A stretch of 64,000 nt of DNA, from assembly GCF_013408825.1 (NCBI RefSeq), contig NZ_JACCBZ010000007.1, forward strand, positions 62,001 to 126,000, given 5' to 3'. The translations under genes were made by a program, and so were the position numbers. The notes beneath the pieces are model-generated. The model worked only from the letters and a program-made list of their open reading frames with translations. It did no database searches and had not been told where the DNA came from. The DNA comes from Mucilaginibacter tundrae (GTDB lineage Bacteria > Bacteroidota > Bacteroidia > Sphingobacteriales > Sphingobacteriaceae). Each line of letters opens with the position of its first letter. Position 1 is the first letter of the stretch. This document shows positions 1-9,261 of the stretch, one piece after another.

Positions 1-482
1 GAGATAATTTTTATGGTAAACCATCATTAAGTTACCTTGCTTTGAAAGATATGCTGGGTGATGCTTTGTTCAAAAAAGCATTGCAAACTTATATGAGCAA
101 CTGGAATGGCAAACACCCAATACCATGGGATTATTTTTATTCGATGGAAGCGGGTTCTGGCAAAAAGTTGGATTGGTTTTTTTATAACTGGTTTTATACC
201 TCATATTATATTGATTTGAGCTTAGACAAAGTGGAAAAAGCATCAGATGGGTATAATCTATCTATAACAAATATTGGAGGCTTTGCAGTTCCTTTTGACG
301 CGGTTTTAACTTATGCTGATGGTACAACCGATACCATCCACCAAACACCAATAGTTTGGGAAAAGGATCAGAAAAACATTTCGGTAAATATCAAAACAAC
401 AAAAGAAGTAAAATCCATCACGCTTGACGGCGGAATATTTGTAGATGCCGATATGAAAAATAATACCTGGACTGCCAACTAA
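1..482 (+). CDS. M1 family metallopeptidase, C-terminal part (5' truncated by window edge)
   Basis: The reading frame is open from base 3 and ends at TAA 480-482, so only about 159 C-terminal residues are present. The sequence has the aromatic-rich signature of the C-terminal helical domain of Bacteroidota M1 aminopeptidases (MEAGSGKKLDWFFYNWFYTS) followed by a short beta-rich tail. The catalytic HExxH domain would lie upstream of the window. Family members are zinc aminopeptidases, usually exported. A hairpin terminator follows directly. The family call rests on this signature alone and is fairly secure; the substrate is unknown. Confidence 0.8.
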   Translation, partial: DNFYGKPSLSYLALKDMLGDALFKKALQTYMSNWNGKHPIPWDYFYSMEAGSGKKLDWFFYNWFYTSYYIDLSLDKVEKASDGYNLSITNIGGFAVPFDAVLTYADGTTDTIHQTPIVWEKDQKNISVNIKTTKEVKSITLDGGIFVDADMKNNTWTAN

Positions 483-508
483 TTGATCTGGTCGACCCAA
501 TGATTATA

Positions 509-542
509 AAGCCTTCAGATCCAATTCTGAAGGCTTTTTTTT
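509..542 (+). terminator. Rho-independent terminator after the M1 peptidase
   Basis: An 11-base perfect stem (AAGCCTTCAGA / TCTGAAGGCTT) with a 6-base loop is followed by a T run. It lies 27 bases after the peptidase stop codon. Confidence 0.85.
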
Positions 543-642
543 ATTTAGGGAACCCAATTAACATGATTATATCGTCCGTTCTTATAAATCTTGTGTTTAT
601 TTGTAGCTTGAAAGCAAATGCTGAAAAGCAAACACATCTATT

Positions 643-1613
643 ATGCCACCAGAGATCAAACAACCACCGGTAGAAAAAACTAATTTACATCCCCGTAATT
701 TGCACCGGCAAGGTTATGACCTGGATTTGCTGATGAAGATTACCCCGGAGCTAACCAAGTTTGTAAAGCCCAATAAATACGATACCAAATCAATAAATTT
801 TAGCGACCCTGAGGCTGTAAAAACCTTGAACAGGGCACTACTTAAACAATATTACCGCATTAAACATTGGGATATCCCGGAGGGTTATTTATGCCCGCCG
901 ATTCCTGGCCGGGCTGATTATATTCATTACATGGCTGACCTGTTGGCTGAAACTAATGGAGGTACAATCCCAAAGGGAGAACAGGTTAAAGTTTTGGATG
1001 TAGGTACAGGCGCCAATTGCGTTTATCCGATAATTGGCAACAGCGTTTATGGTTGGGAGTTTGTAGGTACCGATATTGACCCGGTGGCGATCACTTCGGC
1101 AAATGAGATCATCACAAAAAACAATAAAATAAAAGATAGTATTATATGCCGTTTGCAAACTAACGCCGCTGATGTTTTTAAGCGGGTAATTAAGCAGGAT
1201 GAAGTTTTTGATCTGACTATTTGCAACCCGCCATTCCATGCCTCATGGCAGGAAGCCCAAGCTGGTACCAATCGAAAATGGGACAATTTGAACAACGCCA
1301 AATCGCAAGCTCCCGTATTAAATTTTGGCGGTAAAAATAACGAACTGTGGTGTAAGGGGGCGAGGCGGCTTTTATCAGGCGCATGACGGATCAAGGCGCT
1401 TTGTTTGCAAAGCAGGTGTTATGGTTTACCACGTTGGTATCTAAAAAAGAAACATTGGCCGGCGTTTATAAAGGACTAAGGACCGTTGCCGCGAAAGATG
1501 TAAGAACCATCAGCATGTCGCAAGGCCAAAAGGTAAGCCGTATTGTTGCCTGGACTTTTTTGGACGAAGCAGAACGTGCTGCCTGGAAACAGAAGCATTG
1601 GAGTGATAAATAA
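643..1613 (+). pseudogene. rlmF: 23S rRNA (adenine-1618-N6)-methyltransferase RlmF, split by a frameshift
   Basis: RlmF methylates A1618 of 23S rRNA using S-adenosylmethionine. The first frame (643-1386) carries the SAM-binding motif [13 protein letters not shown] and the catalytic NPPF motif ([11 protein letters not shown]), then runs off the family pattern after NELWCKG. The second frame (from about 1359 to the TAA at 1611-1613) continues it with [20 protein letters not shown] and ends in the conserved GQKVSRIVAWTF region. The switch is at the G5 run 1356-1360: one added G, or a -1 slip there, restores a single protein of about 323 residues, close to the roughly 308 of E. coli RlmF. It is either a homopolymer sequencing error, a recent mutation or, less likely, recoding. 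The ATG at 643 is the only good start. Confidence 0.85.
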
Positions 1614-1619
1614 ATCGCG

Positions 1620-2501
1620 ATGCCCGATCCTAAAGTTAAATACAACAAAACAAGGATTGCGCCCACTCCAAGTGGGTTTTTACATACAGGTAACGTATTA
1701 TCCTTTACCATTACCGCTGCTTTGGCTAAACAAAGTGGCGCAAAAATACTATTACGGATTGATGATATTGACCGGGCAAGAGCCGACAAACAATATGTAC
1801 AGGATATTTTTGATACGCTGAAATTTTTAGAGATACCCTGGGATGAAGGTCCTCAGAATGTAAAAGAGTTTGAGGATGCATATTCACAATTGCATAGAAT
1901 GGCATTGTATAATGAGGCTTTAAACTATTTAAAGGACAATAAACTGGTTTATGCCTGCAATTGTTCCAGAAAGCAGTTGAGCGAAAGCATTTGCCATTGC
2001 TATGAAAAGCAACTATCATTAATTGCCAATAATGTAAGCTGGCGATTGATAACAAGGCCTGATGAGCAGCTTATTATTAAAGGCTATAAGGGTAAATTGA
2101 TACAAACACTCTTGCCTGCGGAGATGAATAACTTTGTAGTTAGGAAAAAAGATGGGTTCCCGGCGTACCAGCTAACTTCTGTTATTGATGATTTATATTT
2201 CGGCGTTGATCTGGTAGTAAGAGGGGAGGATCTGTGGCATTCAACATTAGCGCAGCATCAATTAGCGATAACGCTTGGGAAAGATGATTTTAATAATATT
2301 GCATTTTATCACCATCCCCTGATTAAGAATTCAGCTGGCAATAAGCTATCAAAATCAGCCGGGTCTACCTCAGTTAAATATTTACGGGAGCAAGGTAAAA
2401 GCGCAAGCGACGTTTACCAAATGATCGCAGCGATAACGGGTATCAATGAACGCGTGTATAATTGGGAGCAGTTAGCAGGCATCATAATAAATAAACACTA
2501 A
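1620..2501 (+). CDS. gluQ: Glutamyl-Q tRNA(Asp) synthetase-like / truncated glutamyl-tRNA synthetase
   Basis: This 293-residue class I synthetase catalytic domain has no anticodon-binding domain. The HIGH-type motif is at residues 12-25 (RIAPTPSGFLHTGN) and the KMSKS-type motif KLSKS at 242-246. A CxC...CxCY cluster (C113, C115, C125, C127, Y128) resembles the zinc site of GluQRS. GluQRS enzymes activate glutamate and attach it to queuosine in tRNA(Asp); plain GluRS would be near 500 residues. The gene starts 6 bases after the rlmF remnant, so both may be one transcript with an RNA-modification theme. Assignment to GluQ rather than another GluRS paralogue is inferred from length and the cysteines. 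Confidence 0.78.
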   Translation: MPDPKVKYNKTRIAPTPSGFLHTGNVLSFTITAALAKQSGAKILLRIDDIDRARADKQYVQDIFDTLKFLEIPWDEGPQNVKEFEDAYSQLHRMALYNEALNYLKDNKLVYACNCSRKQLSESICHCYEKQLSLIANNVSWRLITRPDEQLIIKGYKGKLIQTLLPAEMNNFVVRKKDGFPAYQLTSVIDDLYFGVDLVVRGEDLWHSTLAQHQLAITLGKDDFNNIAFYHHPLIKNSAGNKLSKSAGSTSVKYLREQGKSASDVYQMIAAITGINERVYNWEQLAGIIINKH

Positions 2502-2529
2502 GTTTATCTCATTATTAGCATCAAGAATC

Positions 2530-2922
2530 ATGTTTACAATAGACCAAATAAAAGCAGCCCATTCCGAAGTGGAAAGCGGCGCTGATTTTCCAAAATATAT
2601 TCAGGATATCAAAACTTTAGGTGTTAAATCTTTCACCACCTATGTGAGCGACGGCCGTACGGAATATCATTCTGTTGATGGTAATTCTGTACAGTCATCG
2701 GCGATGTATGGTGAGTTGGTGATTACTGATGAAACCAACATCGATGAATTTAAAGATGACCTAGCCATGCATCAGGATGGACAAACCGGCTATTACCGGT
2801 TTTGCCAGGATTGTGCCAGATCGGGAATTGAAAAGTGGGTGGTTGACCTTGACGGCATGACTTGTATCTATTATGACAAAGCAGGTGCCGAAATATTGGT
2901 TGAAGAAATACCGATGGCGTAA
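2530..2922 (+). CDS. DUF1398 family protein
   Basis: This 130-residue cytosolic protein has no signal peptide. It matches the DUF1398 pattern: an N-terminal helix starting MFTIDQIKAAHSEVESGADFP, a TTYVSDGRTEYHS strand and a C-terminal GIEKWVVDLDGMTCIYYD segment. The family is widespread in bacteria and has no established function; E. coli YbcV is related. It ends two bases before the convergent batE stop, and no terminator is visible between them. Confidence 0.8.
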   Translation: MFTIDQIKAAHSEVESGADFPKYIQDIKTLGVKSFTTYVSDGRTEYHSVDGNSVQSSAMYGELVITDETNIDEFKDDLAMHQDGQTGYYRFCQDCARSGIEKWVVDLDGMTCIYYDKAGAEILVEEIPMA

Positions 2923-2924
2923 GT

Positions 2925-3710
2925 TTAAATATCCTTCACATTGTCAACCGTGATCCAGCCAGTATTGCCGTTAGGTAATTCTATCTCTATCCAGTTTTGA
3001 TTGGTTTGATTGATACTTACCTTAGTGCCATCATGAATTATAAAAAGGGGCTTAGCGTTCAAATCGGGCGAGCCTTTTACAATAACCGAACTGCTGAAAA
3101 CGATAGCCTGGTGATGCCCGTCAAAATAGCTTACCTGCCTGTTCGCCATAAAAATAAATACAATGCCGCCGAGAATAGCAATAACCCCGACATAAAAAGA
3201 TGCTTTTTTAATAATATACGAGCGGGTAAACAAGTACCAGATTAGTAAAGCGAATCCACAAATAAAAAATAGTACTCCAAAACCTGCCAGTTTATTCACA
3301 GGTAAAAATAAAATGAAACTATGCCACCAGCGGTTCACAAAAAACTCCGGTTGCGGCTCTATTTTATCTGCTATTTTCAGGTTGGCAAATTGTATGTTAA
3401 TATTGATGTCCTGATCATTTGGGGCAAGCTTGTGCGCCTTTTCATAATACAGGATAGCAGATGGCATATCATCCATTTTATAATAAGCATTGCCTGTGTT
3501 AAAATAAACTACGGCAGATTGATAACCCTCATTCAATATTTGTTGATAAGCCTGTACAGCTTCGGGGTAATGTGCTTTAGCATATAGCTGATTAGCTTTA
3601 TCAAAAAGCGCGTTCACTTTATCATCACCCAAAGAAAACAAGGGCAATGCAAGCATTAACAGCAGGTACAACCCGCGGTTTAGCCGGTTATATTTTATCT
3701 TCAATTTCAT
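2925..3710 (-). CDS. batE: BatE-like TPR and SH3 domain membrane protein
   Basis: The protein has an N-terminal signal or anchor (LYLLLMLALPLFSLGDD), TPR repeats over about residues 30-100, two membrane helices around residues 130-185 (FGVLFFICGFALLIWYLF and VGVIAILGGIVFIFM) and a C-terminal SH3-like domain ending WIEIELPNGNTGWITVDN. It is the last gene of the Bat operon. I place the start at the ATG ending at 3710, which overlaps the end of batD by 23 bases; the frame extends to 3734 only with a non-ATG codon. It probably works in the periplasm with the other Bat proteins, but the molecular role of BatE is not established. Confidence 0.85.
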   Translation of the reverse strand: MKLKIKYNRLNRGLYLLLMLALPLFSLGDDKVNALFDKANQLYAKAHYPEAVQAYQQILNEGYQSAVVYFNTGNAYYKMDDMPSAILYYEKAHKLAPNDQDININIQFANLKIADKIEPQPEFFVNRWWHSFILFLPVNKLAGFGVLFFICGFALLIWYLFTRSYIIKKASFYVGVIAILGGIVFIFMANRQVSYFDGHHQAIVFSSSVIVKGSPDLNAKPLFIIHDGTKVSINQTNQNWIEIELPNGNTGWITVDNVKDI

Positions 3711-5487
3711 TGATCGTGTTTTTTGCTTTATCAAATACCTGTTGTTCTGATATGCCTGTTACAGGGGCAAAACGTGCCATCTCGCATAGGTCCATCGTAT
3801 CAACCAATTGCGTAATAATGGCGTTGTCTAATTTGCGCGCCTCTAATTGTGTTACAATATTTTCTTTATTCAAGTCCGATACCGGGATGTTGAGCTTATC
3901 GCTCAAATAACCATATAAGCCTTTGGCAACTGCATCATAAAATGCTGAACGATTGCCTGCTGTTAATTCCTTCTGAGCAAAAGCTAAGTGTTTGGCAGCC
4001 ATTCTGCTGGCCTCACGGCTGCGCACTCTTACAATATCGCTGTTATATTCAGTCATCCACCTGCGGTAGAATAAAGCGCCTATAAATAAAACAGGCCCTA
4101 ATAAAAGCAATATGTAATATAATGCTGAACCATAAAACCCTTCGCCATCTTTAAACGCATCAGCGGATGCTGTTTTAATGTACCTGATGTCGCTGCCCAG
4201 CAATTTAATATCCTGTTGCTCCGAAGAGTTAAATGCCGGGACGTTGGCTTGCGCATCGCCTTTATTAACCTTAATGGTAAATGGCTTGGTCGGTACGGTT
4301 ACATATTTCTGGGTGGATGGGTTAAAGTAAGTAAACTCAACCGGGTTCAGTGTGAAGCTTCCCTGGTGACGTGGGATCAACAAATAGCTGAACTGCCTGC
4401 TACCCGAAACACCGTTTGAATCAACCACAATATGGTCGTTGGTTTTCGGATCATATTTTTCTACATCAACAGGTGTAGTGATTTTAGGCGAGTTGATGAG
4501 ACTAAGGTTGCCTGTGCCCGAAACGTCAATAGTATAGTTAAGCGTTTCGTTGGCTTTTAATTCTTTTTTGTCTACATCGCTGTAAACGGTGTAGTTACCC
4601 ACCGCACCGGTAAAATCAATTGGTTTGCCAGCGGTTGGCAATGCCAGCGCGTGTATAATTACAGGCTGACTTTTTACCTGGTATTTAACATCTTTAAAAT
4701 TACCAAAGGGATTATCGAACTGGTCCTTGAAAGGGATCCTCGCCACCAGCGTCATCGTCAATGGATCAATGGAGAGATCGCCGGCATGCTGCGGAAAGAG
4801 CATAGATTGCTTAATTGTGGTAACATTATATCTTGATCCTTTATAAACCTCACTTTTCCAGGTATTAGGGCCTTTGCTTTGTACATCCTGGTTCCAAAAA
4901 CCATTCAAGTCGGGGGCTTTATCAGGCTGTCCACCAAGTAAACCAACACTACGGATGTACAGTTTATAATATACCTTAATCTGTTCGCCTACGTAAGCGC
5001 GGGTTTTATCAGTTACCGCACGTACAAATATTAGCTTTGCAAGATCTTTAGTGTCAACTTTCGAGTTATTATCATCAGGTGCTGCTGCTTGCGATTGCTG
5101 TACCTGCTGCGCCGCTGCGTGGCCTTTTACGGTTATTTTTATCGGGCTGGTGGTTAAGGTATGGCCATTCATTACCACTGCCGCCTCATCAATAGTAAAG
5201 GTTCCTTCTTTTTTAGCGGCAAGTATAAAGCCGTAGCCAATACTCATGGTTGAAACACCGTTAACGGATGTGAAACTTGATTCCATGCTTGGGCCCGACA
5301 ATACCTCAAAATCGTGGAAATCCGGCTGACTAAAGTGCGTACCCCCGCCGTTCATGGTAAAATCCACCTCGAACTGTTCACCAACGCTAACATTGGTTTT
5401 GCTTGCCGTAGCCACAAATTTGCCCTGCGCGAAAAGCAGCGTTGTGAAAAGCGACAATAATATTATAAGGCCAATTCTCTTTTTCAT
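3688..5487 (-). CDS. batD: BatD (oxygen-tolerance family) protein
   Basis: This 599-residue protein begins with a signal peptide (MKKRIGLIILLSLFTTLLFA, then QGKF). A large periplasmic region of beta-sandwich modules follows, with the first typified by ATASKTNVSVGEQFEVDFTM. A membrane helix lies at about 453-474 (ALYYILLLLGPVLFIGALFY) and a cytoplasmic helical tail of about 120 residues follows. This is the BatD architecture of Bacteroides aerotolerance operons. It sits between batC and batE with a 23-base spacing or overlap on each side, indicating one transcript. Bat genes were linked to oxygen tolerance in Bacteroides; the biochemical function is unresolved. Confidence 0.92.
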   Translation of the reverse strand: MKKRIGLIILLSLFTTLLFAQGKFVATASKTNVSVGEQFEVDFTMNGGGTHFSQPDFHDFEVLSGPSMESSFTSVNGVSTMSIGYGFILAAKKEGTFTIDEAAVVMNGHTLTTSPIKITVKGHAAAQQVQQSQAAAPDDNNSKVDTKDLAKLIFVRAVTDKTRAYVGEQIKVYYKLYIRSVGLLGGQPDKAPDLNGFWNQDVQSKGPNTWKSEVYKGSRYNVTTIKQSMLFPQHAGDLSIDPLTMTLVARIPFKDQFDNPFGNFKDVKYQVKSQPVIIHALALPTAGKPIDFTGAVGNYTVYSDVDKKELKANETLNYTIDVSGTGNLSLINSPKITTPVDVEKYDPKTNDHIVVDSNGVSGSRQFSYLLIPRHQGSFTLNPVEFTYFNPSTQKYVTVPTKPFTIKVNKGDAQANVPAFNSSEQQDIKLLGSDIRYIKTASADAFKDGEGFYGSALYYILLLLGPVLFIGALFYRRWMTEYNSDIVRVRSREASRMAAKHLAFAQKELTAGNRSAFYDAVAKGLYGYLSDKLNIPVSDLNKENIVTQLEARKLDNAIITQLVDTMDLCEMARFAPVTGISEQQVFDKAKNTINEIEDKI

Positions 5488-5510
5488 TTATAGGGGTAAA
5501 AATAACAAGA

Positions 5511-6257
5511 TTACCAATCTTTTAATACACGTGTGCCTGTGCCTTTTAGCTTTTTATTTTTTAGCTTGTCCTGTGTGCCTTGTTCCTGGTCATTCAGGGC
5601 GTTAAGCATCCGTTGGGCATCGTCTTTTGAGATACCATCTTTGGGCTGCTGTTGTTGTTTTTGCTGATCCTGTTTATTAGGATCTTGTTTACTTGGATCC
5701 TGATTTTGATTTTGTTTATTCTGATCCTGGTTCTTTTTATCAGGATTGCCTTTATCGTTTTTATTTTTTTGCTGATTCTGCTGATTATTTTGGTTGTTCT
5801 TATTTTGATTATTCTTGTTCTGATCCTTCTGTTTCTTCAGCATTTCCTGCGCGTAAGCCAGGTTATAACGGGTAGCATCATCTTTAGGGTTATTTAGCAA
5901 GGCTTTTTTGTAGGCCTCGATACTTTCATCGTATTTTTTAGTTTCTAGTAGTGAATTGCCAAGGTTATGGTATGCACCAGCCTTTATCTGCGGGTCGTTA
6001 GTTGATGAAGCGATATTGGTGAAGTTTTTTGCCGCGTTATCAAACTGTTTTTGTTTGTACATGGCATCGCCCATATTAAAATTACTTTCTAAAGGCATCT
6101 TCTTTTTTTGGATAGCCTTTTGGTAATCGGCTTCAGCCTCCTTAAAGTTTTTCTGATCATAAAGCTGATTCCCTTTATAAATATACGTTTTCGCATCCTG
6201 CGCAAAAAGCACCGAACCATTCAGGATCATTAATATAATTATGATATACTTCTTCAT
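5511..6257 (-). CDS. batC: BatC-like TPR protein with a Q/N/K-rich linker
   Basis: A 248-residue exported protein. The signal peptide is residues 1-19 (cut near LFAQ). TPR repeats span about 22-140, including GAYHNLGNSLLETKKYDESI. Residues 141-207 are almost entirely N, Q, K, D and P. A short conserved helix (DAQRMLNALNDQEQG) near 213-227 is typical of BatC tails. Its ATG overlaps the batB stop by 4 bases, implying translational coupling. It probably scaffolds interactions among the VWA proteins BatA and BatB; that is an inference from TPR function. Confidence 0.9.
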   Translation of the reverse strand: MKKYIIIILMILNGSVLFAQDAKTYIYKGNQLYDQKNFKEAEADYQKAIQKKKMPLESNFNMGDAMYKQKQFDNAAKNFTNIASSTNDPQIKAGAYHNLGNSLLETKKYDESIEAYKKALLNNPKDDATRYNLAYAQEMLKKQKDQNKNNQNKNNQNNQQNQQKNKNDKGNPDKKNQDQNKQNQNQDPSKQDPNKQDQQKQQQQPKDGISKDDAQRMLNALNDQEQGTQDKLKNKKLKGTGTRVLKDW

Positions 6258-7294
6258 GGCTTTTTCACTTCAAACAATTTTAAATTGCTTAACCTTAAAC
6301 TTTTCCGGTTAGAAATAAAGAACTCCGCAATAAACAAGAATAATGCAATCGCGATGAAAAACTGGAAACGGTCTTCAAAATCTTTAAATGATTTACTGTC
6401 ATACGTTTTCTGTTTCATTTTGTGCACCTGATCCATTACAATACCTAAGCCACTGTTTGCATCAGTAGCACGTATGTAAACCCCGTTGCCCGCTACCGCA
6501 ACCTGTTTACACATATCTTCATTTAATTTACTGATAACCGTATGCCCTGCACTATCCAGGTGGAAGCCGTTTTGCTTGCCGTTTTCATAAATAGGAATCG
6601 GTGCACCCTGCGGAGAACCAAAACCAATAACATGCACCACTACGCCTTTGTCATGTGCATTTTGTGCTGCTGTAATAGCATCATCCTCGTGGTTTTCGCC
6701 GTCAGTCATTAAAATGATGGCTTTGCCTGTTCCGTCTTTATAATCAAAAGATTTTACACCCAGGTCAATAGCGGCACCGATGGCTGTTCCCTGTACGGGA
6801 ACCATACCGGTATTGATCGTGTTTAAAAATATCTTGGCCGCCGAATAATCAGTGGTGATAGGCATTTGCACATAAGGCTCGCCCGCAAAAACAATAATGC
6901 CAATGCGGTCCTCATGTAAATTATCAATCAATTGCGCTAAAGCTCTTTTGGCATTCTCCAGCCTGCTCGGGGCATAATCCTGCGAGAGCATACTGTTTGA
7001 AACATCAAGCACGATCATAATATCAGCACCTTTCTTTTTTACTTCATCAATGTGATTACCCACCTGCGGATCAGCCAGGCCAATGATCAATAAAGTATAG
7101 GCGACAATAAAAAAAATGAATTTTAACGTAGGCCGCGAGGATGAAACCTGGGGCATAATACGTGTGATCACCCCTTTATCGCCCAAAGAAGCAAGCGCTT
7201 TTTTCTTCCATCTGCGCACCAGCATAAAGATGATGATCAGCAATGGCACAAGCACTAAGGCCCATAAAATATATGCATTTGCAAAACGTAGCAT
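6254..7294 (-). CDS. batB: BatB, VWA-domain membrane protein
   Basis: A 346-residue protein with two N-terminal membrane helices (residues about 7-27 and 58-78), a von Willebrand factor A domain and a C-terminal membrane helix (FQFFIAIALFLFIAEFFI). The metal-ion adhesion site is intact: DVSNS near residue 98, a threonine in AVQGTA-type context (VPVQGTAIG) and LMTDGENHED. It is paralogous to batA, which overlaps its start by one base. VWA domains of this operon are expected to act in protein-protein contacts at the inner membrane, with MoxR as a partner ATPase (family knowledge). Confidence 0.92.
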   Translation of the reverse strand: MLRFANAYILWALVLVPLLIIIFMLVRRWKKKALASLGDKGVITRIMPQVSSSRPTLKFIFFIVAYTLLIIGLADPQVGNHIDEVKKKGADIMIVLDVSNSMLSQDYAPSRLENAKRALAQLIDNLHEDRIGIIVFAGEPYVQMPITTDYSAAKIFLNTINTGMVPVQGTAIGAAIDLGVKSFDYKDGTGKAIILMTDGENHEDDAITAAQNAHDKGVVVHVIGFGSPQGAPIPIYENGKQNGFHLDSAGHTVISKLNEDMCKQVAVAGNGVYIRATDANSGLGIVMDQVHKMKQKTYDSKSFKDFEDRFQFFIAIALFLFIAEFFISNRKSLRLSNLKLFEVKKP

Positions 7295-8301
7295 TAGGTT
7301 ATAGCTCCTTTAAAAATTGTGTTACTCAATAAAAATTCAAGCGATAATAATATCAGCGCTATAATGGCAATTGGCAAATAACGTTCGGTTTTTTTATGAT
7401 ATTGTGTTACCGCTATTTTAACTTTCTCCATTTTATCAATTTGCGAATAGATCTGGGTAAGTTCAGTATTATTCCTTGCCCTAAAGTATTTGCCGCCGGT
7501 TATATCCGCTATTTGTGTTAATGTCTTTTCATCCACATCCACCGGGATCATTTGGTAATGAACATTGCCCATTTGATCCTTAAAAGGATATGGCGCTGAA
7601 CCGTTTGTGCCGATACCCACGGTATAAACCCGGATGTTGAACTGCTTGGCAATCTCAGCCGCGGTGATAGGCGGGATAGACCCCGTATTGTTCACTCCAT
7701 CGGTAAGCAGGATAATCACCTTACTTTTTGCCTCGCTATCCTTTAAACGGTTAACGGCTGTTGCCAAACCCATGCCTATCGCGGTACCATCGTCTATCAT
7801 CCCGTTGTGAATATCAGCAAACAGGTTGATCAGCACATCATGATCGATAGTCAGCGGGCATTGTGTAAAGCTTTCACCGCTGAATATCACCAGACCAATA
7901 CGGTCATCCGGACGGGCTTTGATAAAATCTATGGCGATATTTTTACCGGCTTCCAGGCGGTTAGGCTTAAAATCCTCTGAAAGCATACTACCTGAAATAT
8001 CTGAAGCGATCATGATGTCGATACCTTCGGTCGTTTCATTTTCCCAACTCATGGCAGATTGCGGCCTGGCCAACGCCACAATAATGGCGATAAATGCCAA
8101 ACACCTCAACACAATACTATAATGCCTGAAGATATGCATCTGGCTTTTGTGCGGCAGCGCAAAGCTTTTGGTAGTCGACATACCCAACGTGCCTTGCAGC
8201 TTGCTGTTACGCCACCAGTAATAAGCCACCATCAATGGGATGATGAGCAATAACCAGAAAAATCCAGGCTGTGCAAATTCTAATCCACTAAACCATTTCA
8301 T
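7294..8301 (-). CDS. batA: BatA, VWA-domain membrane protein
   Basis: The 335-residue protein has membrane helices at about 10-28 and 57-77, then a VWA domain with MIDAS motif DISGS and LLTDGVNNTGS, and a final hydrophobic helix (YLPIAIIALILLSLEFLL). It is the more upstream of two tandem VWA genes, the usual batA-batB order. The start ATG overlaps the stop of the upstream gene as ATGA, and its own stop overlaps the batB start, so the operon is tightly coupled. Confidence 0.92.
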   Translation of the reverse strand: MKWFSGLEFAQPGFFWLLLIIPLMVAYYWWRNSKLQGTLGMSTTKSFALPHKSQMHIFRHYSIVLRCLAFIAIIVALARPQSAMSWENETTEGIDIMIASDISGSMLSEDFKPNRLEAGKNIAIDFIKARPDDRIGLVIFSGESFTQCPLTIDHDVLINLFADIHNGMIDDGTAIGMGLATAVNRLKDSEAKSKVIILLTDGVNNTGSIPPITAAEIAKQFNIRVYTVGIGTNGSAPYPFKDQMGNVHYQMIPVDVDEKTLTQIADITGGKYFRARNNTELTQIYSQIDKMEKVKIAVTQYHKKTERYLPIAIIALILLSLEFLLSNTIFKGAIT

Positions 8302-9260
8302 TTAGGTAGTTCCTCCTTATTTTGAATGGGTTGTGGTATAACCCTGGTTTGTTGTATAAAAATGATGGCATTTTCCATGCTTTGCTCATTTTCATAAGCA
8401 GTGGGCTGCTGTTTGGCAAATTTCACCAAATCGGCAAGCTGAAGTATCTGGAGCAGGATATTGCTGCTTTCTTTAGTTAGGCCTTTATTTTTCAGTGCCG
8501 CGAAAATTTCGTCGGTGGTTTGCTCATGGGCCTGGATTTGATAGCGTTTCTCCAGGTAACCGCGTAGGATCTCTGTTAGTTCGATATGATATAGCTTGAT
8601 ATCGCCCTGTTGCCACAGCTTTTTATCATTTAGCTCATTTAGTTTAATGATAGCGATTTCGTCAATGGTATACACCCGCGCAGCTTCAACCTGTTCAACT
8701 GTTTTAGGTTTGTTTTTAATGTAGTAGAAAATCCCTAACGCTATTAAAATAATTGCTAATACAATTACTACAATCACCCAATGGTCCTTCAGCCAATCCC
8801 AAAGATTGTAGGATACGGCAATCGGCTCTTTAATGTCATAAAAAGCTTTAGTAGTATCAACCGGCACTGATTTTATTTGCAGGGTTATTGTACCTGTTTT
8901 AATATCGCCCGCTTTGGTGTGGAAGGTGAATTGGGGCAGTACATATACGCCGGTATCAAATGATGTTATGGTGTAATTGTGACTGATCGTTTCCAGGTTT
9001 GGGTTGTTTTTATCTACAACTGTATCAGTTTTAAGGCTTTTTACAATTTTTATTTTGCCAATGCTGTCGGCAATTTCGGGAAAAGTAATATCCGTTTTAA
9101 GCGGCAAGCTTGCCGATACGTGTAGGATAGTTTGATCGCCAATAGGCATGGAAAGCCTATCCGCCTGGGACTCTACCTTAACATACTGGGCATTGGCTTT
9201 AAAACCAAAACCAGTCAATAGCGATATAAATAATAGTATTACTTTAAAATATTGTTTCAT
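8298..9260 (-). CDS. Bat-operon membrane protein between DUF58 and BatA
   Basis: This protein of 320 residues has a signal peptide (residues 1 to about 24, ending FGFKANA), a periplasmic beta-rich domain, one membrane helix near 160-182 (WVIVVIVLAIILIALGIFYY) and a cytoplasmic helical domain. Its place between DUF58 and batA matches the small membrane protein usual in MoxR/Bat operons (DUF4381-like topology), but I cannot assign a family with certainty. I chose the ATG ending at 9260 because it follows the DUF58 stop and starts the signal peptide; the frame runs 18 bases further upstream into the DUF58 gene. Confidence 0.85.
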   Translation of the reverse strand: MKQYFKVILLFISLLTGFGFKANAQYVKVESQADRLSMPIGDQTILHVSASLPLKTDITFPEIADSIGKIKIVKSLKTDTVVDKNNPNLETISHNYTITSFDTGVYVLPQFTFHTKAGDIKTGTITLQIKSVPVDTTKAFYDIKEPIAVSYNLWDWLKDHWVIVVIVLAIILIALGIFYYIKNKPKTVEQVEAARVYTIDEIAIIKLNELNDKKLWQQGDIKLYHIELTEILRGYLEKRYQIQAHEQTTDEIFAALKNKGLTKESSNILLQILQLADLVKFAKQQPTAYENEQSMENAIIFIQQTRVIPQPIQNKEELPK

Positions 9261-9261
9261 G

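Noticed and set aside
5652..5897. Leu/Ile-rich frame on the + strand that looks like a membrane protein
   Set aside because: It is the complement of the Asn/Gln/Lys tract of BatC, which produces Leu/Ile codons by base composition alone.
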